Source: Rhabdophis nuchalis
Taxonomy: Eukaryota; Chordata; Lepidosauria; Squamata; Natricidae
Assembly (NCBI GenBank): GCA_039707465.1
Contig: CM077644.1
Coordinates: forward strand, 98,072,375-98,136,374
Length of the DNA stretch: 64,000 nt
Reading direction: 5' to 3'
The translations under genes were made by a program, and so were the position numbers. Shown in pieces: positions 55,761-64,000 of the stretch (its first letter is position 1; every line of letters begins with the position of its first letter). A model generated the notes under the pieces. It was not told the DNA's origin, searched no databases, and saw only the letters and a list, made by a program, of their open reading frames with translations.

Positions 55761-56439
55761 TTGATATAAGCTAGCTTTAGCTATGTTTCTTTCTTTTTTC
55801 TCACCTGGTGTTGCCCAAGGTTGTTTCCCAGCAGTATTTTGCAAAATTGCACTTCTCATTTAGTGCAGCATCCATCTTGTTTTCATTTTAGGCTAGTCTT
55901 CCATAAATTTAAATTGATATGAAGCAGGGGAAATGGAGGGGAAGAAATATTCTATGAGAGACAGTTTACAGATTATTAAAAAAAAAAGGTCAGCCCTGTA
56001 ATAAAATTTGTTACTGAGAAAAGGTGCTACCAAATCTATTCCTATTTTTGACTTAGACTAACATCGCTCTCTTGCTACCATGTCTAAAACAAACAATGAA
56101 AGGACATTTTCTAGAGACTTGAAGTTTTTTTAAATGTAGTTTTCTATTATTGGAAACTTTTATCACTTTTAGTTATTTTACAGGAATATGCTCTCTCTGT
56201 GTATACATATTAATCATAGTTACACAAGAACAGATACTAAGCACCAGATCCATAGAAGCAGGGGTCTATCCCACTAAGTAGGATCCAAGTAGGACTGTGC
56301 AAAGAGAATTCAGAGACAGTCCAAGCCACAGTGGGTGGGTGTATGATGCAGGTAGAAACAGCATACGCTGAATGGTACAACTAGGTAGCTAGCATCACTT
56401 GTACAGTATATGAATTTGATGCTTCCAAATCCAGATCGG
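55761..56439. other. no gene recognised
   Basis: AT-rich DNA; no supported feature. Confidence 0.4.
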
Positions 56440-56720
56440 AGATTCCACAGAAGGTCATGGAGAATAAGATGGCTAAGATCTTATGAGGCTTCCAGATCCA
56501 GATGGACAAGAAGGTATTGGCCAATCAACCAAACATTGTGGTAGTAGGAAAGGATCAGAACAACGATGGCAGTAGATGTAGCAATGCCAAGTGACACCAA
56601 CTTCAGAAAGAAGGTGCATGAGAAACTGAAGGACCCGACAGAGGAACTCAAGAGGATATGGAAAGTAAAAGCAAAAGTTGTCCAAGTGATGGCAGGAGCA
56701 CTCAGGGCTGTGACAATCAG
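56440..56720 (+). pseudogene. second restriction-endonuclease LINE fragment (R4-like)
   Basis: One frame gives [20 protein letters not shown] (from about 56485). The next, after a frame change, gives [20 protein letters not shown] and IWKVKAKVV, ending near GALRAVT at about 56710. PxIVVV followed by (A)VDVA(M/I)PSD and a downstream KKxxEK is the restriction-like endonuclease pattern of R4-type LINEs. It belongs to a family different from the copy at 43216, because the linker words differ. The segment is frameshifted and lacks a short stretch between the lysine motif and the tryptophan segment. A (CATC)n array begins about 40 bp downstream. Confidence 0.62.
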
Positions 56721-56817
56721 ACACACACATACACAAACTGTCTGGATGTTTTTCTGTGTCCGTCCATCCATCCATCCATCCATCCATCCATCCATCCATC
56801 CATCCATCCATCCATCC

Positions 56818-56868
<51 letters not shown>

Positions 56869-56945
56869 CATTCCTCCTGGATAGGTCACTTTCTCTAAAA
56901 TAAAATAATGCACTCCTGAGACCAGAAGTGACAGTCAGTCAGTCA

Positions 56946-56987
<42 letters not shown>

Positions 56988-57030
56988 ATGTATGTATGTA
57001 ATGTTATGTATGTATGTATGTATGTACACA
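56721..57030 (+). repeat. (CATC)n, (TATC)n, (CTGT)n, (TATG)n arrays
   Basis: (CATC)n 56762-56818, (TATC)n 56819-56868, (CAGT)n/(CTGT)n 56932-56988, (TATG)n 56987-57026. These produce the spurious repeat peptides PSIH, YLSI and MDGW. Confidence 0.96.
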
Positions 57031-57747
57031 AAAAAATATTGTCTAAAAGCTATCTCCTGTTGAAATGGTAACAAAGCATAGCTCAGAGACTTAACCCTTG
57101 TCACAAATAAGCACATCAATGTAGTGTGACAATCTTTGATTAAAAATATTGATTTGGGCCATATCACTTCCAATGCCAAATATCATAGGAAATTGCTGAA
57201 AATGCATCACCATCCTTGCTTGGAATTCATCAAGGCTTCCACCGTACTTTGAAAACCTAAGCCAATATAATTCTACTTAAATGCGTAAGCATACAAATCC
57301 TTAAAGTCAATAAAAGACTAGTTTCATGGAAGCATAATTCATTGATACCAAAATAAAAGAAATCAGTTGAAAAGGAAAAATCCTCCCAAAACACTTTTTT
57401 TATTTGCTTAAAGGGCTAAAGCTATAAACTAGGCAGTAGGGATAGCCTAGTAGGGGTTGTATTGTACCATACATATGAGTAAAATCAAAACTCAACCCTA
57501 TACAAAGCAAGAATCTTAGCTACAATATTTTTTCATGAGCTGGTTTTGTAATGCAAAAATCACACTTATTTATTCACACTCTTATTAATTTGAAAGAGGA
57601 CACCCACATTTTGATGAGCACAATGCTAAGTGCTCATGTTGGGCCTTTATGTTCAGTAACATAGTGGCACAGTGAACCAAGTTTGGATCACATATTCCAA
57701 CTTGATGGAAATACCCTCTAGTCAGCCCTTAAAGGTAGTTCAGATGT
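57031..57747. other. no gene recognised
   Basis: AT-rich DNA; no supported feature. Confidence 0.4.
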
Positions 57748-58085
57748 TGTTGTTAATTGCAAAGTCGTGTCCAACCCTATGGACAATGTTCTTCCAGGAC
57801 TTTCTATCCTCTACCATCCTCTGGAGTCCATTTAAGCTCACACCTACTGTTGACCCCCTTCTTCTTTTGCCCTCAATCTTTCTGGGCATTAGGCTCTTCT
57901 CCAGTGAGTCCTTCCTTCTCATTAGGTGGCCAAAGTACTTGAGTTTCATCTTCAGGATCTGGCCTTCTAATGAGCAGAAAGGGTTGATCTCCTCTAGGGC
58001 TGCAAGGTTTGATAGCCTTGCAGTCCAAGGGACTTGCAGGAGTCTTCTTCAGCACAATAGTTCAAAGGCCTCAATGAGTGTTAAC
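57748..58085 (-). pseudogene. BovB (RTE) LINE C-terminal fragment
   Basis: The minus strand encodes LKYFGHLMRRKDSLEKSLM and KIEGKRRRG, then after a small gap DRKSWKNIVHRVGHDF. In BovB the protein ends with this order (YFGHxMRR, KIEGxRRRGR, W(R/K)xxVHGV, then a short tail), and the plus strand 'gtcgtgtccaaccctatgga' is the complement of the conserved end. Some residues between the blocks are missing and no polymerase core remains. BovB is known for horizontal spread among squamates and ruminants, and it is thought to supply the machinery for Sauria SINEs. Confidence 0.8.
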
Positions 58086-58440
58086 ATTCCTTTACTATAA
58101 GACTCTTGCAAGTCTGAAAGAACTTCTCTTCCTCACTTACATTTATAAGCCAAGAAAATAGAGATGGTCCCTTCTGAAATATATATCATGCCCCATTGCT
58201 TCTTTGATCTAAAATACCTTTCTGACTGTTGCCTAGACTGATGCTATTGCTCTTCTTGTCTCTCCAAGGACATTCTCCTTAATTCTATCTCTCTTAATCC
58301 AAAATGTTCATGTTGCCTTAACATGACAAGGCCAGCTAGTCTGGGCAATCATTGTTGCCCTCTTCACTCCCATCAGTTACTGTTGGTTTGGCTGCTGTCA
58401 CTGGCTTTTGTCTGATGATGTAGCTTTTCAGCTCTAGGCT
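58086..58440. other. no gene recognised
   Basis: No supported feature. Confidence 0.4.
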
Positions 58441-58700
58441 AACAAACTCAGTATGGTTTAGTGATTTAGTCACTGGGCTAAATCCTGGGAGACTATGGGT
58501 TGTAGTCCCACTTTAGGCATAGAAGCAGATTAGTGACTTTGGGCCAGTCACTCTCTTTCAGCCCAAGACATTTCACAAGGTTGTTGTTGTTGTTGTGAAA
58601 ATAAGAGGAGGAAGGAGTATTACATATGTTTACTGTCTTGAGTTATTTATGAAATTAACTTTAAAAAGGTAGGATCTAAATAAATAAAAGCAAAATAAAC
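58441..58700 (+). mobile_element. diverged tRNA-type SINE
   Basis: 'ctatgggttgtagtcccact', 'gactttgggccagtcactct', 'cattt cacaaggttgttgttg' and an A-rich tail 'taggatctaaataaataaaa' match the layout of squamate tRNA-SINEs with a 'gggccagtcactctc' core, like the one at 28751. Confidence 0.55.
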
Positions 58701-58706
58701 TTCCTT

Positions 58707-58850
58707 AAAAAGGTAAAGGTTCCACTCGCACATACGTGCTTGTCATTTCCAACTCTAGGGGGCGGTGCTCATCTCCATTTCAAAGCCAAAGAGCCAGCAC
58801 TGTCCGAAGGCGTCTCCGGGGTCATGTAGCCAGCATGACTAAACAGGTGA
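58707..58850 (-). mobile_element. Sauria-type SINE, 5'-truncated, antisense
   Basis: 'aaaggtaaaggttccactcg', 'caactctagggggcggtgct' and 'tgtccgaaggcgtctccggg' match the SINE at 6447-6772. It lacks the tRNA-like head. Confidence 0.8.
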
Positions 58851-59007
58851 CAAAGGTGCCTTTTAAAATACAGATGGAGAGCAGGGAATTCTAAATACCA
58901 TTTTTTTGGGCAAAAAAAGAGAGAAATATCCTCAAAAACCTTTTAGAGAGACTGAGTGCTATTGGTCAGATTTCCTGAGATTATATGTTCCCAGGAAATA
59001 CTTCATC
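58851..59007. other. no feature recognised
   Basis: Short AT-rich stretch. Confidence 0.4.
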
Positions 59008-59015
59008 ACGTAAAG

Positions 59016-59115
59016 CAGGGGTCTCCAACCTTTGCAACTTTAAGTCTGAAGGACTTCAGCTCCCAGAAGTCTCCAGCCAGCAAAGACTTAAAGTTGCAAA
59101 GGTTGGAGACCCCTG
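59016..59115. mobile_element. palindromic hAT MITE (100 bp)
   Basis: Same family as 27312-27446 but with a shorter centre. It starts 'caggggtctccaacctttgc' and ends with its complement. The 8-bp duplication is 'acgtaaag' at 59008-59015 and 59116-59123. Confidence 0.92.
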
Positions 59116-59123
59116 ACGTAAAG

Positions 59124-59854
59124 GATATCCTGAGAAACTGGGCCATTTCGCTTTTGGAAAAAAATCTACAATGTGAAGCACATAATATTTTCATTCCACA
59201 TGTCTCATTTGAAATGCTGCTTTTGGAAAACAGAATAAGCCTGAAGAAAGAAACCTAAAAATATCTGATGAGTACAGAATTGGCAACTCTATTCCTGATT
59301 GCAATATATGCTAAAAAATCACTTCACATTCCTGTTGGATCTGTAAGCTGAAATTGCTTTCTTATCCTCCACAATTTATCAGAGAATTGTGAAAGTGCTA
59401 CAGATCACTAAGTTTCCACAGCTGTTAAAAATGGAGAAGGTAAAGACTGTACTGCAGAAGCTACTTCTGTTTAAAAGGCTTGCTCAAAATGTTTTCTCTT
59501 ATTGATTTACTTATGTATGTTTTTATTTATTTGCTTACCAGCGTTTAAATGCTGCTCCAATTGCACATAGCTTTGAGGGCTTACAAGTCACATACAGTAA
59601 TGAGATTAAAAGGAAAACATGTAAAGCGTAAGAAATAAAGCAGAATATCTAATGGCATCAGAAGCACAAAAATTACAACCCACAACAATTTCACTGCAGA
59701 AAGGATCCAGGCCTCTAGTTAGCTTTCCCAAATCCCTGAGAATGTTCAGATCTCAATGGCTTCTCAAACAGGATTGATGTCAATTTGGTCTCTGGGGAAA
59801 TGTTGCTTCAAAGGAGAATGATCACAGAATCCTTGCTGACAACACTTCCTATCA
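59124..59854. other. no gene recognised
   Basis: AT-rich DNA. A (TTTA)-rich patch around 59500-59530 may mark the tail of an old retroelement. Confidence 0.4.
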
Positions 59855-59950
59855 AGAGCCAGTGGTTAGAATGCAGCATTGCAGGCTTCTTCTGCTGACT
59901 TGCGGCTGCCTGCAATTTGGCAGTTCAAATCCCACCAGGTGTTCTGACCT
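59855..59950 (+). mobile_element. tRNA-SINE head fragment
   Basis: 'ccagtggttagaatgcagca' (A box) and 'tggcagttcaaatcccacca' (B-box-like) resemble the tRNA-like head of the SINE at 18141; the body is missing. Confidence 0.55.
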
Positions 59951-60035
59951 AGGCTTCACCAAATCATGAAACAGACTCCTTGTCCTGAAAAAAAACACGT
60001 TTTATTTGGTTAATGTAAATTTCTAGCATTCACAT

Positions 60036-60882
60036 CAGGGGTGGGTTTCAAATTTTTTTACTATTGGTTTGGTGGGCGTGGCTAGGTGGGTATGTCCAAC
60101 TTGACATTATCGATGCATGTTCAGTCACATGACTCCCCCACCAAGCCAATGGTGGCAAAAAAAAATTGACAAGTGGGAGGAGGCGCCAGTTCAGGGCTCT
60201 GCGCTGTCTCCTGGATGGCGCTGGAGGCGAGCTGAACAGCCTGCTCTTGAAGTGGCAGCTGTGACCAATGGGCTTGGTCCTGGGCACTTGCTCCATCTGC
60301 CTGGGAGATGGAACCTGGGGAGGAATGAAAGGGCTGTTCAAGTGGTCTTGGGAACTGTTGCCTGAGGGAAAAAGCAATCCCAGGCCACCCCTGGGTGCAG
60401 ACTGATGCTGCAGGAGGGCAGGAAGGAAGCTCCCCTTCACCTTTGGTATCTGCAATGGGCATGGCGGCAGCCCAGCAAGCTGGATGCCCGAAAAACACCA
60501 GAAGCAGCCCTGTGTGCAGGGCACTCAGCTGGCTCCGTCTGTACCCAAGCTGGAGGAGGCAATGGTTGCGAAGCCTCAGGGCTCCTGGAGCAGCCCATGT
60601 ACATAGAGAGATCTGCTGGAGGAGGCGGCTGTGAAGCCTTGAGGCTCCTGGAGCTCATGGTTGCGTCTCAGCCCGAAGAGCAAGGGGGTCTGTATTTCTT
60701 CTGTAGCTGCGACAGCTGGGCTGAGCCGGGCAGAATGAACAACAACTCAAGAGAACACAAGAGGAGCACTGTGCCGTGCTGCGCCTGACTGCCAGCCTCT
60801 TCCAGCAGCTCCTCTGGGGAAGGGAAAGAGGAGGGAGAAGCGCAGGAGAGGGAGGAGATGACCAGGAAACTTTATTGAACCC
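60036..60882. other. unresolved repeat-like GC-rich segment
   Basis: Starts 'caggggtgggtttcaaattt', like a hAT terminus, followed by 'tggtgggcgtggctaggtgg' typical of small hAT repeats here. The stretch 60170-60880 is GC-rich with a repeated phrase around 'gaagcctcagggctcctgga' (60570-60590) and 'gaagccttgaggctcctgga' (60633-60652). Open frames of 80-158 codons show no known motifs. I cannot find the matching right end. Confidence 0.4.
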
Positions 60883-60897
60883 TTATTGCATTCCTTG

Positions 60898-62004
60898 ATA
60901 GCTGCCATTTCATATGGCGCTCCTCTTTGGGTCCCTGCTAACATTTCCCGTCTTGAGTCTGTCCAAAGCCAGTTCCTACGCCGCTTAATGGGCGTCCCCC
61001 CTTGTGTGAGCAATGCTGCAATCCATCTGGAATTGGGCATACCATCGCTTGACACCATTTTGTGGAAACGTACAATTGGCTACTGGCTGGCCCTATGGTC
61101 CCAGCCTATTACTTGGGACAGTGCTTATGTCGGGATGACTTCCATAGCCCTTGGGCCCGTAACATCCACACGAAGCTCATAAAGATAGGAATCTCCCCTA
61201 TTGAAACCTTTACACTTGGCCCCGCCGCTGCCAAATCGCTAATATTCCAACGATTGGACGACATCGAAAGGCAACAGAACCTGGCACTTGGTGTAGGAAT
61301 TTGCTCTCCATTCTCTCTCGGCATTATTCCCCTGATGCACCCCCCTAAATATCTCTCCGAGCTATCTTCCATCAAACACAAGCTGGCATTCATAAAGGCA
61401 CGTTTTAACGTGATCCCCTCGAATGCCCTAGATAGCAGACTTTCTGGGGGTGTAAAGTCCACCCACTGCTCATGTGACAGCCTTGGAATCGTTAGCTCAC
61501 ATAGTATTCACATGCCCCTACTACCAGGAAAAAAGATTACAACTCATCTGCCCTATTTGCCAAAGATTTCCCAGACTTACTGGAAATCAGAGTCTTCACC
61601 TTCTTCTCCAGGACATTGACTCGAGTATTGAAGGTTGCAAGTTTTTTTGCTGCGGTCTTAGCCTGCAAGAACCGTGGGAAGGGTCGGGCTGGTCCCACTA
61701 GCTGAGGCCAGTTGTGCTGATTGTTTGCAGTGTACCACTTGGTGGCCGCATTAAGTGCCGACATGTAGATCGCATGTAAATTTTTACATGGTACCTTCTA
61801 TTTACGCTCAATTCGAATTGATCATACTCCCAAACCATAGATTTAGATCCCCATAATGGTTAGATGGTATGGTTGACAGAATGGCCCTTGCCATCGATTC
61901 TGCCTGTTGTCTCCCACCCTTCAGTAGGGCCCGGCTGTACATCCACATGTGATCTGTTTATCTTGTCTTTTGGTCTATGACCGCAATAAAGTTTTATTAT
62001 TATA
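60898..62004 (+). pseudogene. 5'-truncated non-LTR retrotransposon, clade unassigned
   Basis: The insertion is flanked by the 15-bp direct repeat 'ttattgcattccttg' at 60883-60897 and 62005-62019 and ends in 'caataaagttttattattat'. Translated segments: SYGAPLWVPANISRLESVQ, LRRLMGVPPCVSNAAIHLEL and, after at least two frame changes, a CxCD...H...CPYYQEKR pattern like the zinc-binding C-terminus of several LINE proteins. This is the region after the reverse transcriptase. Vingi or RTE-like groups are possible; I cannot decide. The polymerase core is missing. Confidence 0.65.
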
Positions 62005-62019
62005 TTATTGCATTCCTTG

Positions 62020-62567
62020 TGCACGTATCAGTGTCTCCAGGTCAGAGTCAAGACCAAAACAATGAGACCCCCAAATTCATAAAGAGTGAGCATGGCTTTT
62101 GGGGTGTTTCCCACAAATGATCGTTCTTTAAGTCACTCTAATGGAAGATCGCCGCTGCTCCTGGAAATGAATGTGCAGTGGTCACTTTGTAGCCTGGAAC
62201 ACAACCGAGTCCCCATTATTTTGTGAGCGCAGCAAAAAGATAGTTGGTTTTGGTAAACCCAAATCCTGGGCCAAAAGCTACCAATTACCAAGCAGCCCTC
62301 CTTTCGCACCTTCCTCGCTGTGTGATTGGTGACGGCGCTTTAAGGGCAAACAACAATGCCTGTGTTTCATGCGGCACTTCCATGTTAGTTCCCTCTGCCT
62401 TCAAGCTGGCAGGTTGAAAGAGAGTCTTTATCTTGCTGCAGCTGCCACCAATCCTCCTCCTCCTTGAGGCCCACTGCTATAGCCCTGACGTGAGTTGGAG
62501 GAGAGACCAGAGCAGGGCTCTTGTGAAATACACCATTTTTTCCCTAAAAAAAAATCCCACCACTTAC
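62020..62567. other. no gene recognised
   Basis: Moderately GC-rich, without recognisable motif. 'aaaaatcccaccactta' at 62547-62565 leads directly into CR1 sequence. Confidence 0.4.
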
Positions 62568-62889
62568 TGTAATGCCTTGGTAAGGCCACACTTGGAATAC
62601 TGCATACAGTTTTGGTTGCCACGATGTAGAAAAGACGTGGAGATTCAGGAAAGAGTCCAGAGAAGAGCAACCAAGATGATGAGGGGACTGGAGGCTAAAG
62701 CATATGAGGAACGGTTGCAGGAGCTGGGTATGTCTAGTTTAATGAAAAGAAGGTCTAGGGGAGACATGATAGCAGTCTTCCGATATCTCAGGGGTTGCCA
62801 CAAAGAAGAGGGAGTCAAACTATTCTCCAAAGCACCTGAGGGAAGAACAAGAAGCAACGGGTAGAAACTAATCAAGGAGAGAAGCAACT
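62568..62889 (+). pseudogene. CR1 LINE fragment cut by the chromovirus
   Basis: Encodes NALVRPHLEYCIQFWLP, ERVQRRATKMMRGLEAKAYE, SLMKRRSRGDMIAVFRYLRG and APEGRTRSNG, then a stop at about 62862. The CR1 sequence ends in mid-phrase at 'gagaagcaactt' (62889), exactly where the LTR of the next element begins; other copies continue '...agaactgaggagaaat'. It is therefore interrupted by that insertion and its 3' part should lie beyond the right edge of the window. Confidence 0.8.
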
Positions 62890-63268
62890 TGTCATGACTG
62901 CTCTTACCATAATTCAAGAAAGACCACACTTAAGCATATTCAAGATGATTAAGGTTACTTTTACTGAATAAGGAAAAGTCAGCATCAAAGGTTAAGCCAG
63001 AAGTGGCTACTTTAGGCGCGAAGCATACATATCAAAGAATTAGCCAAACCCCAATCACCCATGACCCCACCCCAGTGTCCAATACAGTTTCTTCTTCATT
63101 GTCAGATGGGTAGCACGTCCAGAGGTGTCATCAGAATGGAATGTGATACCGTTACTTGTAGAGATATCCCCACCTAATCCCACCTTCCACCAGCTCACTT
63201 AATAGCAACATCCCCCCTCCCTCCCCGTTTCTATGGCAGCCAAGCATGCAGGAAAGCGAAGGCTGACA
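62890..63268 (-). repeat. 3' LTR of the second chromovirus
   Basis: By alignment to the first chromovirus LTR, its transcript should start at about 63004 on the minus strand with 'acttctggctt'. The sequence after 63268 ('tccggccctccttcag' on plus) is the polypurine tract in antisense. Confidence 0.82.
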
Positions 63269-63363
63269 TCCGGCCCTCCTTCAGAAAGAAAATGTTCAAC
63301 CCTGTAAAAGAGACGAAAAACACAATACCACACATTAAGACACACATAAAAACAGAATAGACG

Positions 63364-64000
63364 TTAAGGCTTATTGGGATACTTGGCATAAAATTGCCTC
63401 AGAAGCTTGGGGGCCTTAATATTGCATTTATCAACCCATTCGTTATGGGAAGTGGGGAAATCCTTCCAAACAACTAAGTACTGTACTTTGTTTCTATGCC
63501 TTCTGGAATCCAAAATGTCCCGAACCTCATAGTGTTGGTCCCCATCAACCAGCACAGACTTAGGAGAACCAGGATATGGCGTGCGAAGATGTGAAAAGTG
63601 TGCGGGTTTCAATAAGTGGACATGGAAAATTGGATAAAGGCGTCGATAGGATTTAGGGAGATCCAACTTAACTGAAACAGAACTTATGATCTTGGTAATC
63701 GTAAAAGGACCTACAAATTTAGGGCCTAACTTCTTGCATTTTTGAGGACTATCCAAATGTTTAGTAGACACATAAACTTGATCACCAACTTTGTATGACG
63801 GAGGTACGGCTCGCTTTTTATCTGCATACAGCTTATGCGATTCATGAGCCTCATCCAACGTTTTACGAATAATAGGCCAAACAGTCGACAGCTTCCCAGA
63901 CCACTCTGAGAGGGAAAGAATTGTAGGAAGTTCATGAGGAAGCTCAGGGATGGGTACAAAGTCCTGACCATAAATTACTTTGAACGGGGTCATGCCAGTG
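63364..64000 (-). CDS. chromovirus pol C-terminus (integrase end and chromodomain)
   Basis: The frame is open from the window edge to a stop at 63364. It contains MTPFKVIYGQDFVPIPELPH (end of the integrase core), DQVYVSTKHLDSPQKCKKLG and FHVHLLKP (integrase C-terminal domain), and then the chromodomain, HYEVRDIL...VVWKDFPTSHNEWV. It aligns closely over its full length with the last 210 residues of the pol at 46041-48620, with scattered substitutions and no frameshift, so both elements belong to one lineage but different subfamilies. Upstream pol and gag lie beyond the window, so whether this copy is whole cannot be judged. Confidence 0.88.
   Translation of the reverse strand, partial: TGMTPFKVIYGQDFVPIPELPHELPTILSLSEWSGKLSTVWPIIRKTLDEAHESHKLYADKKRAVPPSYKVGDQVYVSTKHLDSPQKCKKLGPKFVGPFTITKIISSVSVKLDLPKSYRRLYPIFHVHLLKPAHFSHLRTPYPGSPKSVLVDGDQHYEVRDILDSRRHRNKVQYLVVWKDFPTSHNEWVDKCNIKAPKLLRQFYAKYPNKP

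Larger units (their letters stand above)
62890..64000 (-). mobile_element. second sushi-like chromovirus, 3' part (runs off the window)
   Basis: The 3' LTR occupies 62890-63268 (379 bp, TG...CA), then the end of pol. The LTR on the minus strand begins 'tgtcagccttcgctttcctg' and ends 'gagcagtcatgaca'. It shares 'ggctgccatrgaaacgggga' and 'cgcgcctaaa' with the element at 44779 but is otherwise clearly diverged. The left target site is probably 'aactt' (62885-62889); the other copy is outside the window. Confidence 0.85.

Noticed and set aside
56473..56898. Open frames with MDGW and PSIH repeats
   Set aside because: Translated (CATC)n and (TATC)n arrays; only the R4-like segment before them is meaningful.
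60048..60788. Host exon in the GC-rich block
   Set aside because: Several overlapping frames on both strands of similar length, no conserved motif, and no clear splice sites.
60036..62567. One large hAT element spanning the region with the LINE nested inside
   Set aside because: The left end looks like a hAT terminus, but the right candidate ('tcccaccactta') overlaps CR1 sequence and no matching 8-bp duplication is visible.

Overview
The window reads as intergenic or intronic DNA of a squamate reptile, probably a snake or a close lizard relative. I infer this from the repeats: Sauria-type SINEs with a BovB-like tail, BovB, CR1 and L2 LINEs with squamate-style 3' ends, R4-type LINEs beside (TTA)n arrays, mag-like and sushi-like Ty3/Gypsy elements, many small hAT elements, and long tetranucleotide arrays. 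I found no host protein-coding exon, no intact tRNA or rRNA gene, no CRISPR array and no prokaryotic operon. Every supported coding region belongs to a transposable element.

Layout. 1-2240: a LINE endonuclease fragment, a solo LTR, (AGG)n and (TAAAC)n arrays. 2237-6238: a small hAT element split by a complete Tigger/pogo-type transposon whose transposase frame is open and carries a 19-copy, 27-bp in-frame minisatellite. 6390-7200: a CR1 LINE interrupted by a Sauria SINE. 7345-7870: an L2 LINE fragment. 8738-9584: two different hAT elements side by side in one target site. 13311-14044 and 21650-25010: L2 LINEs on the minus strand; the second is nearly full length, in one frame broken by a few point stops. 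18554-19141: CR1. 26138-27099: an L1-type insertion holding only ORF1 and a 3'UTR with poly(A). 28572-30669: a 5'-truncated L1 ORF2 insertion between two perfect 369-bp direct repeats. 34446-39451: a 4996-bp mag-like Gypsy element with identical LTRs. 42985-44150: R4-type LINE 3' ends packed among trinucleotide arrays. 44774-49108: a sushi-like chromovirus with an internal deletion and an apparent self-priming site. 52650-53194: L1 inside CR1. 54850-57030: degenerate LINEs and tetranucleotide arrays. 57748-58085: BovB. 60883-62019: an unassigned LINE between 15-bp repeats. 62568-64000: a CR1 cut by a second chromovirus that runs off the right edge.

How the parts relate. The transposases and reverse transcriptases act on their own families, and the SINEs presumably borrow LINE machinery. 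Nested insertions give relative ages: hAT before Tigger, CR1 before SINE, CR1 before L1, CR1 before chromovirus. The best candidates for recent activity are the mag-like Gypsy (0 differences in 299 bp between LTRs), the chromovirus (1 difference in 369 bp), the L1 with 369-bp repeats, and the Tigger element. I did not find a convincing new host system. The most unusual observations are the 369-bp duplication around an L1, the ORF1-only L1, the coding minisatellite in the Tigger transposase, and the matching self-priming signals in two chromovirus subfamilies.
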